Origin: Pseudorhodoplanes sp049324435
GTDB taxonomy: Bacteria; Pseudomonadota; Alphaproteobacteria; Rhizobiales; Xanthobacteraceae
Direction: 5' to 3'
Assembly (NCBI GenBank): GCA_049324435.1
Contig: JBMOOQ010000004.1
Coordinates: forward strand, 39,755 to 103,754
Length of the DNA: 64,000 nt
Under the pieces are notes generated by a model. It saw nothing but the letters and a program-made list of their open reading frames with translations. It had not been told where the DNA came from and searched no databases. This document shows positions 1 through 8,031 of this stretch, piece after piece. The translations under genes and the position numbers were made by a program. Position 1 is the stretch's first letter. Every line of letters begins with the position of its first letter.

Positions 1-443
1 AGGTCGAGATCGATCACTGCCAGTGCGCCGGTGGGAAATTTCTCCGCCAGGCTGGTGCGGAGGCGTTTGTCGCCGGATTCAACCAGAAGATTTGCGGTGT
101 CCTGGAATCCCGGATTATGTCCCACCACCAGCAGCGAGCGGGCGGAGGCAGGCGTGTCCGCAATCGCAGTCAGGATGTCGCGCGGCGAGGCTTCATAGAT
201 GCGGTCTTCGAAATCCACTCGCGGTTTTTTCGGGAGCATGTCGGCAACAAGCCGCCATGTTTCCCGCGTTCTCTTGGCGGTCGAGACGATCACCCGGTCC
301 GGGATCAGGTCGTGCTCGGCAAGGTAACGTCCCATCAGCGGCGCTGCCTTGCGGCCGCGCGGCGCGAGGCTGCGGTCGTGGTCGCTTTGCCCGGGCTGCG
401 ACCAGTCGGATTTCGCGTGGCGGAGAAGCATCAGGCGGCGCAT
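1..443 (-). CDS. SixA-type histidine phosphatase (3' end outside window)
   Basis: Translating the minus strand from the ATG at 441-443 gives an uninterrupted frame to the window edge, about 147 residues. The N-terminus reads MRRLMLLRHAKSDWSQPG, which holds the RHxK phosphohistidine motif (R8, H9, K11) of the histidine phosphatase superfamily, SixA branch. A second catalytic motif, VVGHNPG, lies near residue 110. Family members remove phosphate from histidine phosphotransfer proteins or small molecules in the cytoplasm; the substrate here cannot be read from sequence. The C-terminus is cut off by the window boundary. The gene is divergent from the FAD oxidoreductase, with only about 30 bp between the starts, so the two may share a promoter region. 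Confidence 0.88.
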   Translation of the reverse strand, partial: MRRLMLLRHAKSDWSQPGQSDHDRSLAPRGRKAAPLMGRYLAEHDLIPDRVIVSTAKRTRETWRLVADMLPKKPRVDFEDRIYEASPRDILTAIADTPASARSLLVVGHNPGFQDTANLLVESGDKRLRTSLAEKFPTGALAVIDLD

Positions 444-475
444 GGGGTTGCGGTCCAGAGAGGCGAGGGCGGCCG

Positions 476-2206
476 GTGAGCGAGACTAGCATGAGCGCTG
501 CAGCGGGCGAGCCGCTACCGGAAGCCGCAGCGGGCGATGGGGCTGGCGGGGCCGTGGCCGATGCCGGCGAGGCATACGGCAATACCTGGTTCACGGCGTC
601 AGGCAGTCATGCGCAGCCGCGCCCGCCGCTCACGCAGGATATCGACGTCGATGTCTGCGTCATCGGTGGCGGGCTTGCCGGTCTCTCTGCCGCGGTCGAG
701 GTGGCGCGCCGCGGATGGTCGGTGGCCGTGCTGGAACGGCAGCGGGTGGCCTGGAATGCGTCGAGCCGCAATGCCGGTTTCGTCCGGCCGGGCTTCGATC
801 AGACCACGCCGGCGCTGATCGAGCGGGTCGGCCCCGACCACGCGCGCGAGGTCTGGATGCTGTCGCAGGACGGCCTCGAACAGGTGCGGCGGCATGCCAG
901 AGACATGCGCGATGTCGTGCAGGGTGACGGATTCCTGCGCGTCTCGAAGACCGATCGAGCGAGCGCTGTTTCGGACGAAGCCGAGATCTTGCGTGGGCTT
1001 GGCGCCGATATCGAATTCTGGCCTGCGGAGCTGGTTCGCAGCAAGCTCAAATCGCCGTTCTATTTCCAGGCGATCCATTTCCCCACAGCATTCTGCATCG
1101 ATCCCTATCGGTATGCTCTCGGTCTTGCCGGGCTGGCCGAGGCCGCAGGCGCGCGCATCTTTGAAACGACGGCGGCGATCTCGATCGATCCGGCCGGCGT
1201 AAGAAAACGCATCGTCACGCCGCAAGGGCGCGTGCGCGCCGGGCATATCGTGTTTGCAGGCAATGTGCATCTCGGTCCGATCATGCCCGGCGTCGCGGAC
1301 ACGCTGATCCCGCTGCATGCCTTTGCGATTGTCACCAAGCCGCTCGGCGAAAGATTGGCTCAGGCCGTCGATTATCGCGGTGCGGTCAGCGATACGGATT
1401 TCGCCGATCATCATTATCGCATCGTCGGCGGCGACCGTCTGATGTTTGCCGGCCGGATCGCGGCGCGTGAGGCCAGCCCGCAGCGCTATGCCCGCAAGCT
1501 GCGCCGCGATCTGCACCGCCGCTTTCCGCAACTGGCTCCGGCCGAAATCGACTATGCGTGGGGTGGAACGGTCGGCGTCACGATGCATCGCATGCCGCAG
1601 ATCGGCGAGGTTGCGCCGGGCGTCTGGCTGTCCAGCGGTTTCGGCGGGCAGGGCATCAACATTTCGGCGATGGCCGCGATGCTGATCGCTGGCGCCATGA
1701 TCGATGGCGACGACCGCTACCGCCTGTTCGAACCGTTTGAACTGGTCTGGGCGGGAGGGCGTCTGGGACCGTTCGTTGCCAAGGGTCTCTACCAGGCGCA
1801 GCGCCTTTATGAGCAATGGGCATCGCGTCGTGCGCACAAGAACGAAGTGTGGCAGATCGCCAATGCACCCCGCCTGAAAAAGGAGGCGGAAGAGGCGGCG
1901 GAGCGTGCACGCATCCGCGCCGAGGAGGCCGCGATCGCGGAAGCGGCGCGGATCGAGCGCGAGAAGATTGAGGCCGAGCAGTCGGCATTGCGACGGATCG
2001 AGCGCGAGCGCGTTGCCGCTGAAAAAGCCGAGGCCAAGCGCATCCGCAAGGAAGAAAAGGCCGCAGCCAAGGCCGAAGCGGCACGGCTCAAGGAACAGCA
2101 GCGGGCGGCCGCGCGTGCGGAGAAGGAGCGCGTCGCCGCTGAGCAGGCGGAGGCGAAACGGTTCGAAGCGGAGCAACGCGCAGCTGAAAAAGCCCAGGCG
2201 GAGTAA
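476..2206 (+). CDS. FAD-dependent oxidoreductase (DAO/GlpO family) with coiled-coil tail
   Basis: Predicted 576 residues from GTG 476, which has a well-spaced GAGGG six bases upstream; ATG 491 is the alternative start. The Rossmann motif VIGGGLAGLSAA near residues 60-71 binds the FAD ADP moiety. The body to about residue 445 resembles DadA/PuuB-type amine or amino-acid oxidases, including the late GGTVGVTMHRMPQIG and GFGGQGIN segments that close the flavin site. Residues from about 450 to the end are a charged, Ala/Glu/Lys/Arg-rich helix of about 125 residues, predicted to form a coiled coil. That tail is not part of the usual DAO fold. Substrate unknown; an amine or amino acid is inferred from the family. 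Confidence 0.82.
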   Translation: MSETSMSAAAGEPLPEAAAGDGAGGAVADAGEAYGNTWFTASGSHAQPRPPLTQDIDVDVCVIGGGLAGLSAAVEVARRGWSVAVLERQRVAWNASSRNAGFVRPGFDQTTPALIERVGPDHAREVWMLSQDGLEQVRRHARDMRDVVQGDGFLRVSKTDRASAVSDEAEILRGLGADIEFWPAELVRSKLKSPFYFQAIHFPTAFCIDPYRYALGLAGLAEAAGARIFETTAAISIDPAGVRKRIVTPQGRVRAGHIVFAGNVHLGPIMPGVADTLIPLHAFAIVTKPLGERLAQAVDYRGAVSDTDFADHHYRIVGGDRLMFAGRIAAREASPQRYARKLRRDLHRRFPQLAPAEIDYAWGGTVGVTMHRMPQIGEVAPGVWLSSGFGGQGINISAMAAMLIAGAMIDGDDRYRLFEPFELVWAGGRLGPFVAKGLYQAQRLYEQWASRRAHKNEVWQIANAPRLKKEAEEAAERARIRAEEAAIAEAARIEREKIEAEQSALRRIERERVAAEKAEAKRIRKEEKAAAKAEAARLKEQQRAAARAEKERVAAEQAEAKRFEAEQRAAEKAQAE

Positions 2207-2245
2207 GGTGCCGCGAGCCGATGGATTCAGGCCGCCCGTGGCAAT

Positions 2246-2271
2246 GCGCCGCCGATGTCAATCGGCGGCGC
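2246..2271. terminator. Hairpin between convergent genes
   Basis: A perfect 11-bp stem (2246-2256 with 2261-2271) and a 4-base loop lie between the convergent stop codons at 2206 and 2292. Neither side has a long T tract, so this is a terminator-like hairpin rather than a textbook intrinsic terminator. Confidence 0.55.
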
Positions 2272-2291
2272 GCTGAAACGACCTCAAATCC

Positions 2292-2777
2292 TTACTTCGG
2301 AAGGATCACAGCGTCGATCACGTGAATGACGCCGTTGTCGGTCGCAATGTCGGCTTTCACCACCTTCGCGTTGTCAACCATCACGCCGCCCTTGGTGGCG
2401 TCGACCTTCACGGTCTGGCCCTGAACGGTCTTTGCATCGGTGACCTTGCCGGCCAGCGCCGAGCTCATCACCTTGCCCGGCACAACGTGATAGGTGAGGA
2501 TGCCAACGAGCTTGGCCTTGTTTTCCGGCTTCAGCAGGGATTCGACGGTGCCGGCCGGAAGCTTCTTGAATGCTTCATCCGTGGGCGCAAACACAGTGAA
2601 CGGGCCGGGGCCCTTCAATGTGTCGACGAGGCCCGCGGCCTTGAGTGCCGCGGCCAGCGTGTTGAAGTTCCCGGCCTTGACGGCGGTATCGACGATATCT
2701 GCAGCGGACGCTGCGGTTGAACCGAGCGTAAGGGCGGCGCAAACGGCGAGGACGTGACGCGACACACGACGAGTCAT
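2292..2777 (-). CDS. Secreted fasciclin-domain protein
   Basis: 161 residues. A signal peptide ends near residue 25 (STAASA before ADIVDT). One fasciclin (FAS1/BIgH3) domain fills the rest. FAS1 hallmarks are visible: GPFTVFAPTDEAF near residue 60, the central LTYHVVPGKV, and the final NGVIHVIDAVILP. FAS1 domains act in adhesion or extracellular binding; bacterial single-domain versions are periplasmic or secreted and their ligands are mostly unknown. The gene stands alone between convergent and upstream neighbours, so context gives no further clue. Confidence 0.9.
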   Translation of the reverse strand: MTRRVSRHVLAVCAALTLGSTAASAADIVDTAVKAGNFNTLAAALKAAGLVDTLKGPGPFTVFAPTDEAFKKLPAGTVESLLKPENKAKLVGILTYHVVPGKVMSSALAGKVTDAKTVQGQTVKVDATKGGVMVDNAKVVKADIATDNGVIHVIDAVILPK

Positions 2778-3052
2778 TTTGGCTTTCCTGTTCTCTTGAT
2801 GGATGGGTTGTTCGACGGAGCATCCGTCCTCAATCCACGGCTGCAGGCCGATCAGAGCTGCTCTGCAACGCGATCGAACGGATGCGCCTGATACGGCCGT
2901 CGCAACGAACCGGTTTGCGAGATCACAGGATCGTTATTGCCCGCCGCGATATTTGCGCTGGGCGAATGGCGGGGGCGATTATGACGGATGCAAGCTGCGG
3001 CATTGCACCGCAGCCAGCGCTTCTTCAGCGTGACGCATTACTCGAAGCCGCG

Positions 3053-3898
3053 TCAGCGGCCGTCTCGCCTCGCCATGAAAGCGAGCCGCTCGAACAGATG
3101 CACGTCCTGTTCGTTCTTCAGGAGCGCGCCGTGCAGCGGCGGGATCAGCTTCTTCGGGTCGCGCTCGCGCAGGGTCTCCGGTCCGATATCCTCGGCCATC
3201 AGCAGCTTCAGCCAGTCCAGCAGTTCCGAGGTCGATGGCTTCTTCTTCAGTCCCGGAACCTCGCGGATTTCGTAGAACAGCTTGAGCGCCTCCGCGACCA
3301 GACGCTGCTTGATGCCGGGAAAATGAACCTCGACGATGGCGCGCATGGTGTCGGCGTCGGGAAAGCGGATGTAGTGAAAGAAGCAGCGGCGCAGAAAAGC
3401 GTCCGGCAGTTCCTTTTCGTTGTTTGAGGTGATGATTACGATCGGGCGCTGTTTCGCCTTCACGGTTTCGCCGGTCTCGTAGACGAAGAACTCCATGCGG
3501 TCGAGCTCCTGCAGGAGATCGTTCGGGAATTCGATGTCGGCCTTGTCGATCTCGTCGATCAGCAGGACCGGCCGCTTGTCGTGAACGAAGGCTTCCCACA
3601 GCTTGCCGCGCTTGATGTAGTTCCTGATGTCCTTCACGCGCTCGTCGCCGAGCTGGCTGTCGCGCAGGCGCGATACCGCGTCGTATTCGTAAAGACCCTG
3701 CTGCGCCTTGGTGGTGGATTTCACATGCCATTCAAGGAGGTCGGCGCCGACCGCCTTGGCGATCTCCTGCGCGAGCACGGTCTTGCCGGTTCCGGGTTCG
3801 CCCTTGACCAAGAGCGGCCGCTGCAGGGTGATCGCCGCATTCACCGCGACCTTCAGATCGTCGGTCGCAACATAGCTTTTGGTGCCTTCGAAACGCAT
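3053..3898 (-). CDS. MoxR-family AAA+ ATPase
   Basis: 281 residues from ATG 3898, chosen because AAAGGAC sits just upstream and the protein then begins MRFEGTKSYV as in close relatives. Walker A is GEPGTGKT (33-40) and Walker B VLLIDEID (111-118); a sensor-1 segment (IVIITSNNEKELP) follows. MoxR ATPases act as chaperones, usually with a VWA-domain (CoxE-like) partner encoded next door, to mature metalloenzymes or other complexes. No VWA gene follows here: the next gene downstream is the fasciclin protein and the 275 bp between them hold no credible frame. The partner, if any, must be elsewhere. Confidence 0.9.
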   Translation of the reverse strand: MRFEGTKSYVATDDLKVAVNAAITLQRPLLVKGEPGTGKTVLAQEIAKAVGADLLEWHVKSTTKAQQGLYEYDAVSRLRDSQLGDERVKDIRNYIKRGKLWEAFVHDKRPVLLIDEIDKADIEFPNDLLQELDRMEFFVYETGETVKAKQRPIVIITSNNEKELPDAFLRRCFFHYIRFPDADTMRAIVEVHFPGIKQRLVAEALKLFYEIREVPGLKKKPSTSELLDWLKLLMAEDIGPETLRERDPKKLIPPLHGALLKNEQDVHLFERLAFMARRDGR

Positions 3899-3962
3899 TG
3901 TGGTCCTTTGAATTTGCCTGCGGATCGACACTAGAGGCTGATTTCGCAGGTGCAAACTGTCC

Positions 3963-3999
3963 CCGGAAAAATTTGCCGAGGCCCGGCAAAGCCAGCCGT
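3963..3999. promoter_or_regulatory. Two FlbD/ftr-like elements upstream of flgE
   Basis: Two adjacent copies match the element CCGGCAAA-N-TTTGCCGG found elsewhere in the window. Copy one, CCGGAAAAATTTGCCGA (3963-3979), has two arm mismatches. Copy two, CCGGCAAAGCCAGCCGT (3983-3999), has a perfect left arm. They lie about 80-115 bp upstream of the start site predicted from the sigma-54 promoter, the usual place for an enhancer. Assignment to FlbD is inferred from Caulobacter. Confidence 0.5.
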
Positions 4000-4052
4000 G
4001 TTCTCGGCCGCATTGCGTCATCTAAGTATATGATTTTACTGTAAATATTCCA

Positions 4053-4067
4053 TGGCACGGCGCTTGC
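4053..4067 (+). promoter_or_regulatory. Sigma-54 promoter of flgE-flgK-flgL
   Basis: TGGCACGGCGCTTGC is a full match to the -24/-12 consensus TGGCAC-N5-TTGC, with exactly 10 bases between GG and GC. Transcription would start near 4079, leaving a leader of about 57 bases before the flgE ATG. Confidence 0.85.
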
Positions 4068-4135
4068 GAGGGCTTTTCGCAAAGCTTGCGGCTGCGCGTC
4101 AGCGGCCGCCCCGGCCGTCCTGGAGGAAGACAGTA

Positions 4136-6130
4136 ATGGGTATCTTCGGCGCACTGAATACAGCGGTCACCGGTATGAAGGCGCAATCCTATGCGCTCGA
4201 AAACGTGTCCGGCAATATTGCAAATTCTCAGACCACGGCGTTCAAGCGGATCGACACCAGCTTCCAGGACCTTATCCCGGACAACATCCCGTCCAAACAG
4301 CTCGCCGGCGGGGTGATCGCCAGCGCCCGTGCCACCAACACGGTGCAGGGTGATATCCAGGGGGCCTCGGTCGGCACCTTCATGGCCATCAATGGCGACG
4401 GCTTCTTCGTCGTGCAGAAGCCGACATCGGTCCAGGACAATACGCCAATCTTCGGCGGCTCCGACTATTACACCCGCCGCGGCGACTTCCAGCCCGACAA
4501 GAACGGCTACCTCGTCAACGGCGCCGGTTATTACCTGATGGGCCTGCCGATCGACCCGTCTACCGGCAATACCACCGGCAGCGTGCCGCAATTGCTGCAA
4601 TTCCAGAATGACTTCCTGCCGGCTCAGCGCACCACAACGATCCAGTATCGCGCCAACCTGGCTGCGTATCCGATGACCAACAACCATGACACCAACATCC
4701 CGGGATCGGAGCTGCTCAATCCGGCGAACTTCTCGGCAAACCCGGTGGCCGGGCCTCCGGCGCCAGCCAAAATCCTCGGCTCGGGCGCCAATCTTTCGCC
4801 CGACGCGGTTGCGGTCGGAACCGGCACCATCGATCTATCCACATTGTCCTCCGCAGGCGGCACGCTCGAAATCAACGGCACGCCGATCACGATCAACGCA
4901 GGCGACGACGCAACGGACGTCCTGAATGCGATCAATGCGCAGACCGGCACCACCGGTGTCACCGCTTCGCTCAACGGATCGAACCGTCTTGTGCTGACCA
5001 GCGCCGATGCCGATACGCATATCACCATTGGCGGTGCCTCGACGATCTCGCTGCTCGCAGAGCTCGGTTTGAATGTCGGTACCACCAACGCCACCAATCT
5101 GCTCACGCAGAACGCGGTTGGGCAAGGTCAGACGATGACGATCCAGATCGGCGGCAATCCGGCACTGACGATCACGTTCGGAACCGGTATCGGCCAGGTC
5201 TCCACGCTGGCAGAACTGACGACCGCGCTGTCGGGCATCACCGGCGGAACTGGCGCCGTCAACACCAGCAACGGCAATGTCACGATCACCGCCGCCAACA
5301 TGGTCGATACCATCACCATGGGCGGTACGGTCACCCACTCCGTATTCGGCATTCAGACGCTTTCCGGCTTGCCGTCGAACGGTAACGTTCTCGCAAACGA
5401 CGAGCGGGCCTTCCTCGATGCATCGCTCGGCGGCGGCGCGATCACCGCTTACGACGTGTCCGGTACGGCGGTGAACGTTCAGCTTCGATGGGCCAAGGTT
5501 GACTCATCGCTCTACGGCGGCACCGATACCTGGAACCTGTTCTATCAGGTCAATTCGAACGCAACCGGGACTCAGCCCGCATGGACGAATGCCGGCGTCA
5601 ACTATTCGTTCGGTCCCAACGGCCAGATGAGCCCCCTTGTATCGACGCTGACGCTGAACGGTGTGGTCATCGACGGCATCAGCCTCGGGACGCTCCAGAT
5701 CAATCACGGCTCCGGCGGCATCACCCAGTTTGCCGATCCGAACGGTAATGCGCAGGTCAATCTGCTGCAGCAGAACGGTTATCCGGCGGGTGAGCTGCAA
5801 ACGATCTCGATCAGCGAAAAGGGCCGTATCGTTGGCTCTTATTCAAACGGCCGGACCATCGATCTTGCGGAAATCACGCTTGCGAACTTCACCGGCGCGG
5901 AATTCCTCAAGCGCATCGATGGCGGTGCATTCGAGGCGACCGATGAGTCCGGCACGCCGACCTATGGTGCCAGCGGCAAGATTATCGGCTCGGCCCTGGA
6001 AGGGTCCAATACCGACATTGCGGACGAATTCACCAAACTGATCGTCACCCAGCAGGCCTATTCAGCGAATACCCGCGTCATCTCGACTGCAAACGATATG
6101 ACGAAAGAACTCCTGAACATGCTGCGCTGA
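4136..6130 (+). CDS. flgE: Flagellar hook protein FlgE (enlarged)
   Basis: 664 residues from ATG 4136, preceded by TGGAGGAAGA. The N-terminus MGIFGALNTAVTGMKAQSYA and the C-terminal QQAYSANTRVISTANDM segment are the D0 helices shared by rod and hook proteins. FlgE polymerises into the hook joining basal body to filament. It is much longer than the roughly 400 residues of enterobacterial FlgE. The extra length is a central region (about 225-400) with flagellin-type beta modules. The segment from residue 333, TMTIQIG...TITFG...GQV...AEL..ALSG, clearly resembles the centre of the two flagellins in this window. First gene of a sigma-54 operon; flgK starts 30 bp downstream. Confidence 0.95.
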   Translation: MGIFGALNTAVTGMKAQSYALENVSGNIANSQTTAFKRIDTSFQDLIPDNIPSKQLAGGVIASARATNTVQGDIQGASVGTFMAINGDGFFVVQKPTSVQDNTPIFGGSDYYTRRGDFQPDKNGYLVNGAGYYLMGLPIDPSTGNTTGSVPQLLQFQNDFLPAQRTTTIQYRANLAAYPMTNNHDTNIPGSELLNPANFSANPVAGPPAPAKILGSGANLSPDAVAVGTGTIDLSTLSSAGGTLEINGTPITINAGDDATDVLNAINAQTGTTGVTASLNGSNRLVLTSADADTHITIGGASTISLLAELGLNVGTTNATNLLTQNAVGQGQTMTIQIGGNPALTITFGTGIGQVSTLAELTTALSGITGGTGAVNTSNGNVTITAANMVDTITMGGTVTHSVFGIQTLSGLPSNGNVLANDERAFLDASLGGGAITAYDVSGTAVNVQLRWAKVDSSLYGGTDTWNLFYQVNSNATGTQPAWTNAGVNYSFGPNGQMSPLVSTLTLNGVVIDGISLGTLQINHGSGGITQFADPNGNAQVNLLQQNGYPAGELQTISISEKGRIVGSYSNGRTIDLAEITLANFTGAEFLKRIDGGAFEATDESGTPTYGASGKIIGSALEGSNTDIADEFTKLIVTQQAYSANTRVISTANDMTKELLNMLR

Positions 6131-6160
6131 GGCGCGTCTCGATAGCGGCGGGAATTTGCA

Positions 6161-8023
6161 ATGAGCCTGACTCAGGCGCTGAATACGTCCACCGCCGGCC
6201 TGCGCACCGTGCAGGCCGGATTGGCGCTGATCGCCTCGAATGTGGCGAATGCGGAAACGCCCGGCTATGTCCGCAAGACGCTGGTGCAGAGCACCACGTC
6301 CGCCGGAGGGGCCGGTGTCAGCGTCCGGGTCGCCGCCGTCAATCGCGAACTCGACATCTATCTTCAGCGTCAATTGCGCACGGAGGCGGCCGGCGGTGCC
6401 TACGCCGATCTGCGCGCGCAATTCTACGCCCGGCTTCAAAGCATCTATGGCGAACCCGGTGCGAATGCTACGCTGGAAGTGGCCTTCAACGATTTCACGA
6501 CATCGTTGCAAGCGCTCGGTACCTCTCCGGAATCTTCCGCCGCCCGGTCCGCCGTCATCAGCTCTGCGCAGGTGCTGACGCAGCAGCTCAACAGCATGAC
6601 GAACGATATCCAGGGGCTGCGCAGCGATGCCGAGCTTGGCATCAGCGATGCGGTGGCGCGCGCGAATAATGCGATGGCGCGCATTGCCGACATCAACCGG
6701 CAGCTGGCACTCAATACGACGCCTGACGCTGCGTCCGCCACGCTGCTCGACCAGCGCGACATGTATATCGACGAGCTGTCGCAATTGATGGATATCCGGG
6801 TGATATCGGGCGACCACAATCAGGTCACGGTTTTCACCAATTCCGGCATTCAACTGGTCGGCACCGAGGCGTCGCGTCTGGCTTTCGATGCCAAGGGCAC
6901 GATGATGCCGGCATCGCAGTGGACCAACGATCCGGCCACGCGCGCGGTCGGCACGATCACGCTGGTGACGCCGACCGGCGGCCAGATTGATCTGCTGGCA
7001 AATAATGCCATCCGCTCGGGAGAGATTGCCGCCTACATCGAAATGCGCGATCTGGTTCTGCCCGAAGCCCAGGCGCAGCTCGATGCGATCGCGGCAGCGA
7101 TGGCGTCCGCCCTGTCGGATGCGACCGTTGCCGGCAGCGCGGTGACGTCCGGTGCCCAGGCCGGGTTCGATATCGACACCGCAGCCATGCTGCCGGGAAA
7201 CCGGATCAATCTGACATGGACGGACACGACAACCGGTCAGCAGCATCGCGTGACCATCGTGCGGGTCGATGACCCGTCCGCACTCCCATTGTCGAACGAT
7301 TTCACCGCGGACGCAGGTGACACGGTCATCGGCGTCGATTTTTCCAACGGGCTTGCGGCGGTCGCATCCGATCTGAACAGCTACTTCAACGGCCGTGTGA
7401 CGTTTTCCAATCCGTCCGGGACGACGCTGCGCATTCTCGACGACGGCGCTGCCAACAATTCTGTTATCAACGCGGCAAGCACGACGGTCACCCGAACCGG
7501 GTTTGGCGGTGGCGACGCCTATCTGCCGTTTTTCACCGATGCTGCCACTCTGTATACCGGCGCCATCACCTCGACCGGTCCGCAAAGCCTCGGGCTCGCG
7601 GGCCGGCTCATCGTCAATCCGCAACTCGTCGCCGATCCTTCGAAACTGGTCGTATATCAGCCCGGAGGAGCGGCTGGCGACCCGACACGGCCGAATTTCA
7701 TTCTCAGCCAGCTGTTGGATACGTCTATCACCTTCCCGCCGAAGACCGGGATCGGCTCCGCAGCAACGCCATTTTCCGGGTCGCTGTCATCATTCATGCG
7801 GCAGGTGATCGGTGTTCAGGGTGAAAATGCGGAGAACGCGGCTAACCTCGCCACCGGCCAGCAGGTGGTGGTCAATGCGCTCAAGGCGCGTGTTTCGGAC
7901 GCCTCGGCGGTCAACGTCGATGTCGAAATGGCCAATCTTCTGACCTTGCAAAGCGCCTATGGCGCCAACGCGCGCGTCCTGTCCGTCGTCAAGGACATGA
8001 TGGAGCGCCTGATGAATATCTGA
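6161..8023 (+). CDS. flgK: Hook-filament junction protein FlgK (HAP1)
   Basis: 620 residues. The N-terminal MSLTQALNTSTAGLRTVQAG followed by IASNVANAETPGYVRK is the conserved HAP1 D0 region, and the C-terminus ends with the matching helix (VEMANLLTLQSAYGANARVL). FlgK forms the first ring of the hook-filament junction and is exported by the flagellar type III system, so no signal peptide is expected. Family length is normally 480-680 residues in alphaproteobacteria. The gene is second in the flgE-flgK-flgL operon, 30 bp after flgE and 8 bp before flgL. Confidence 0.94.
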   Translation: MSLTQALNTSTAGLRTVQAGLALIASNVANAETPGYVRKTLVQSTTSAGGAGVSVRVAAVNRELDIYLQRQLRTEAAGGAYADLRAQFYARLQSIYGEPGANATLEVAFNDFTTSLQALGTSPESSAARSAVISSAQVLTQQLNSMTNDIQGLRSDAELGISDAVARANNAMARIADINRQLALNTTPDAASATLLDQRDMYIDELSQLMDIRVISGDHNQVTVFTNSGIQLVGTEASRLAFDAKGTMMPASQWTNDPATRAVGTITLVTPTGGQIDLLANNAIRSGEIAAYIEMRDLVLPEAQAQLDAIAAAMASALSDATVAGSAVTSGAQAGFDIDTAAMLPGNRINLTWTDTTTGQQHRVTIVRVDDPSALPLSNDFTADAGDTVIGVDFSNGLAAVASDLNSYFNGRVTFSNPSGTTLRILDDGAANNSVINAASTTVTRTGFGGGDAYLPFFTDAATLYTGAITSTGPQSLGLAGRLIVNPQLVADPSKLVVYQPGGAAGDPTRPNFILSQLLDTSITFPPKTGIGSAATPFSGSLSSFMRQVIGVQGENAENAANLATGQQVVVNALKARVSDASAVNVDVEMANLLTLQSAYGANARVLSVVKDMMERLMNI

Positions 8024-8031
8024 GGCCGCAA

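Noticed and set aside
599..2176. 525-codon open frame on the minus strand opposite the FAD oxidoreductase
   Set aside because: It mirrors the codon bias of the plus-strand gene, has no domain or ribosome site, and the plus strand has clear FAD motifs.
6062..7624. 520-codon minus-strand frame opposite flgK
   Set aside because: Arg/Asp/Gly-rich composition typical of antisense frames in high-GC DNA; flgK is unambiguous.
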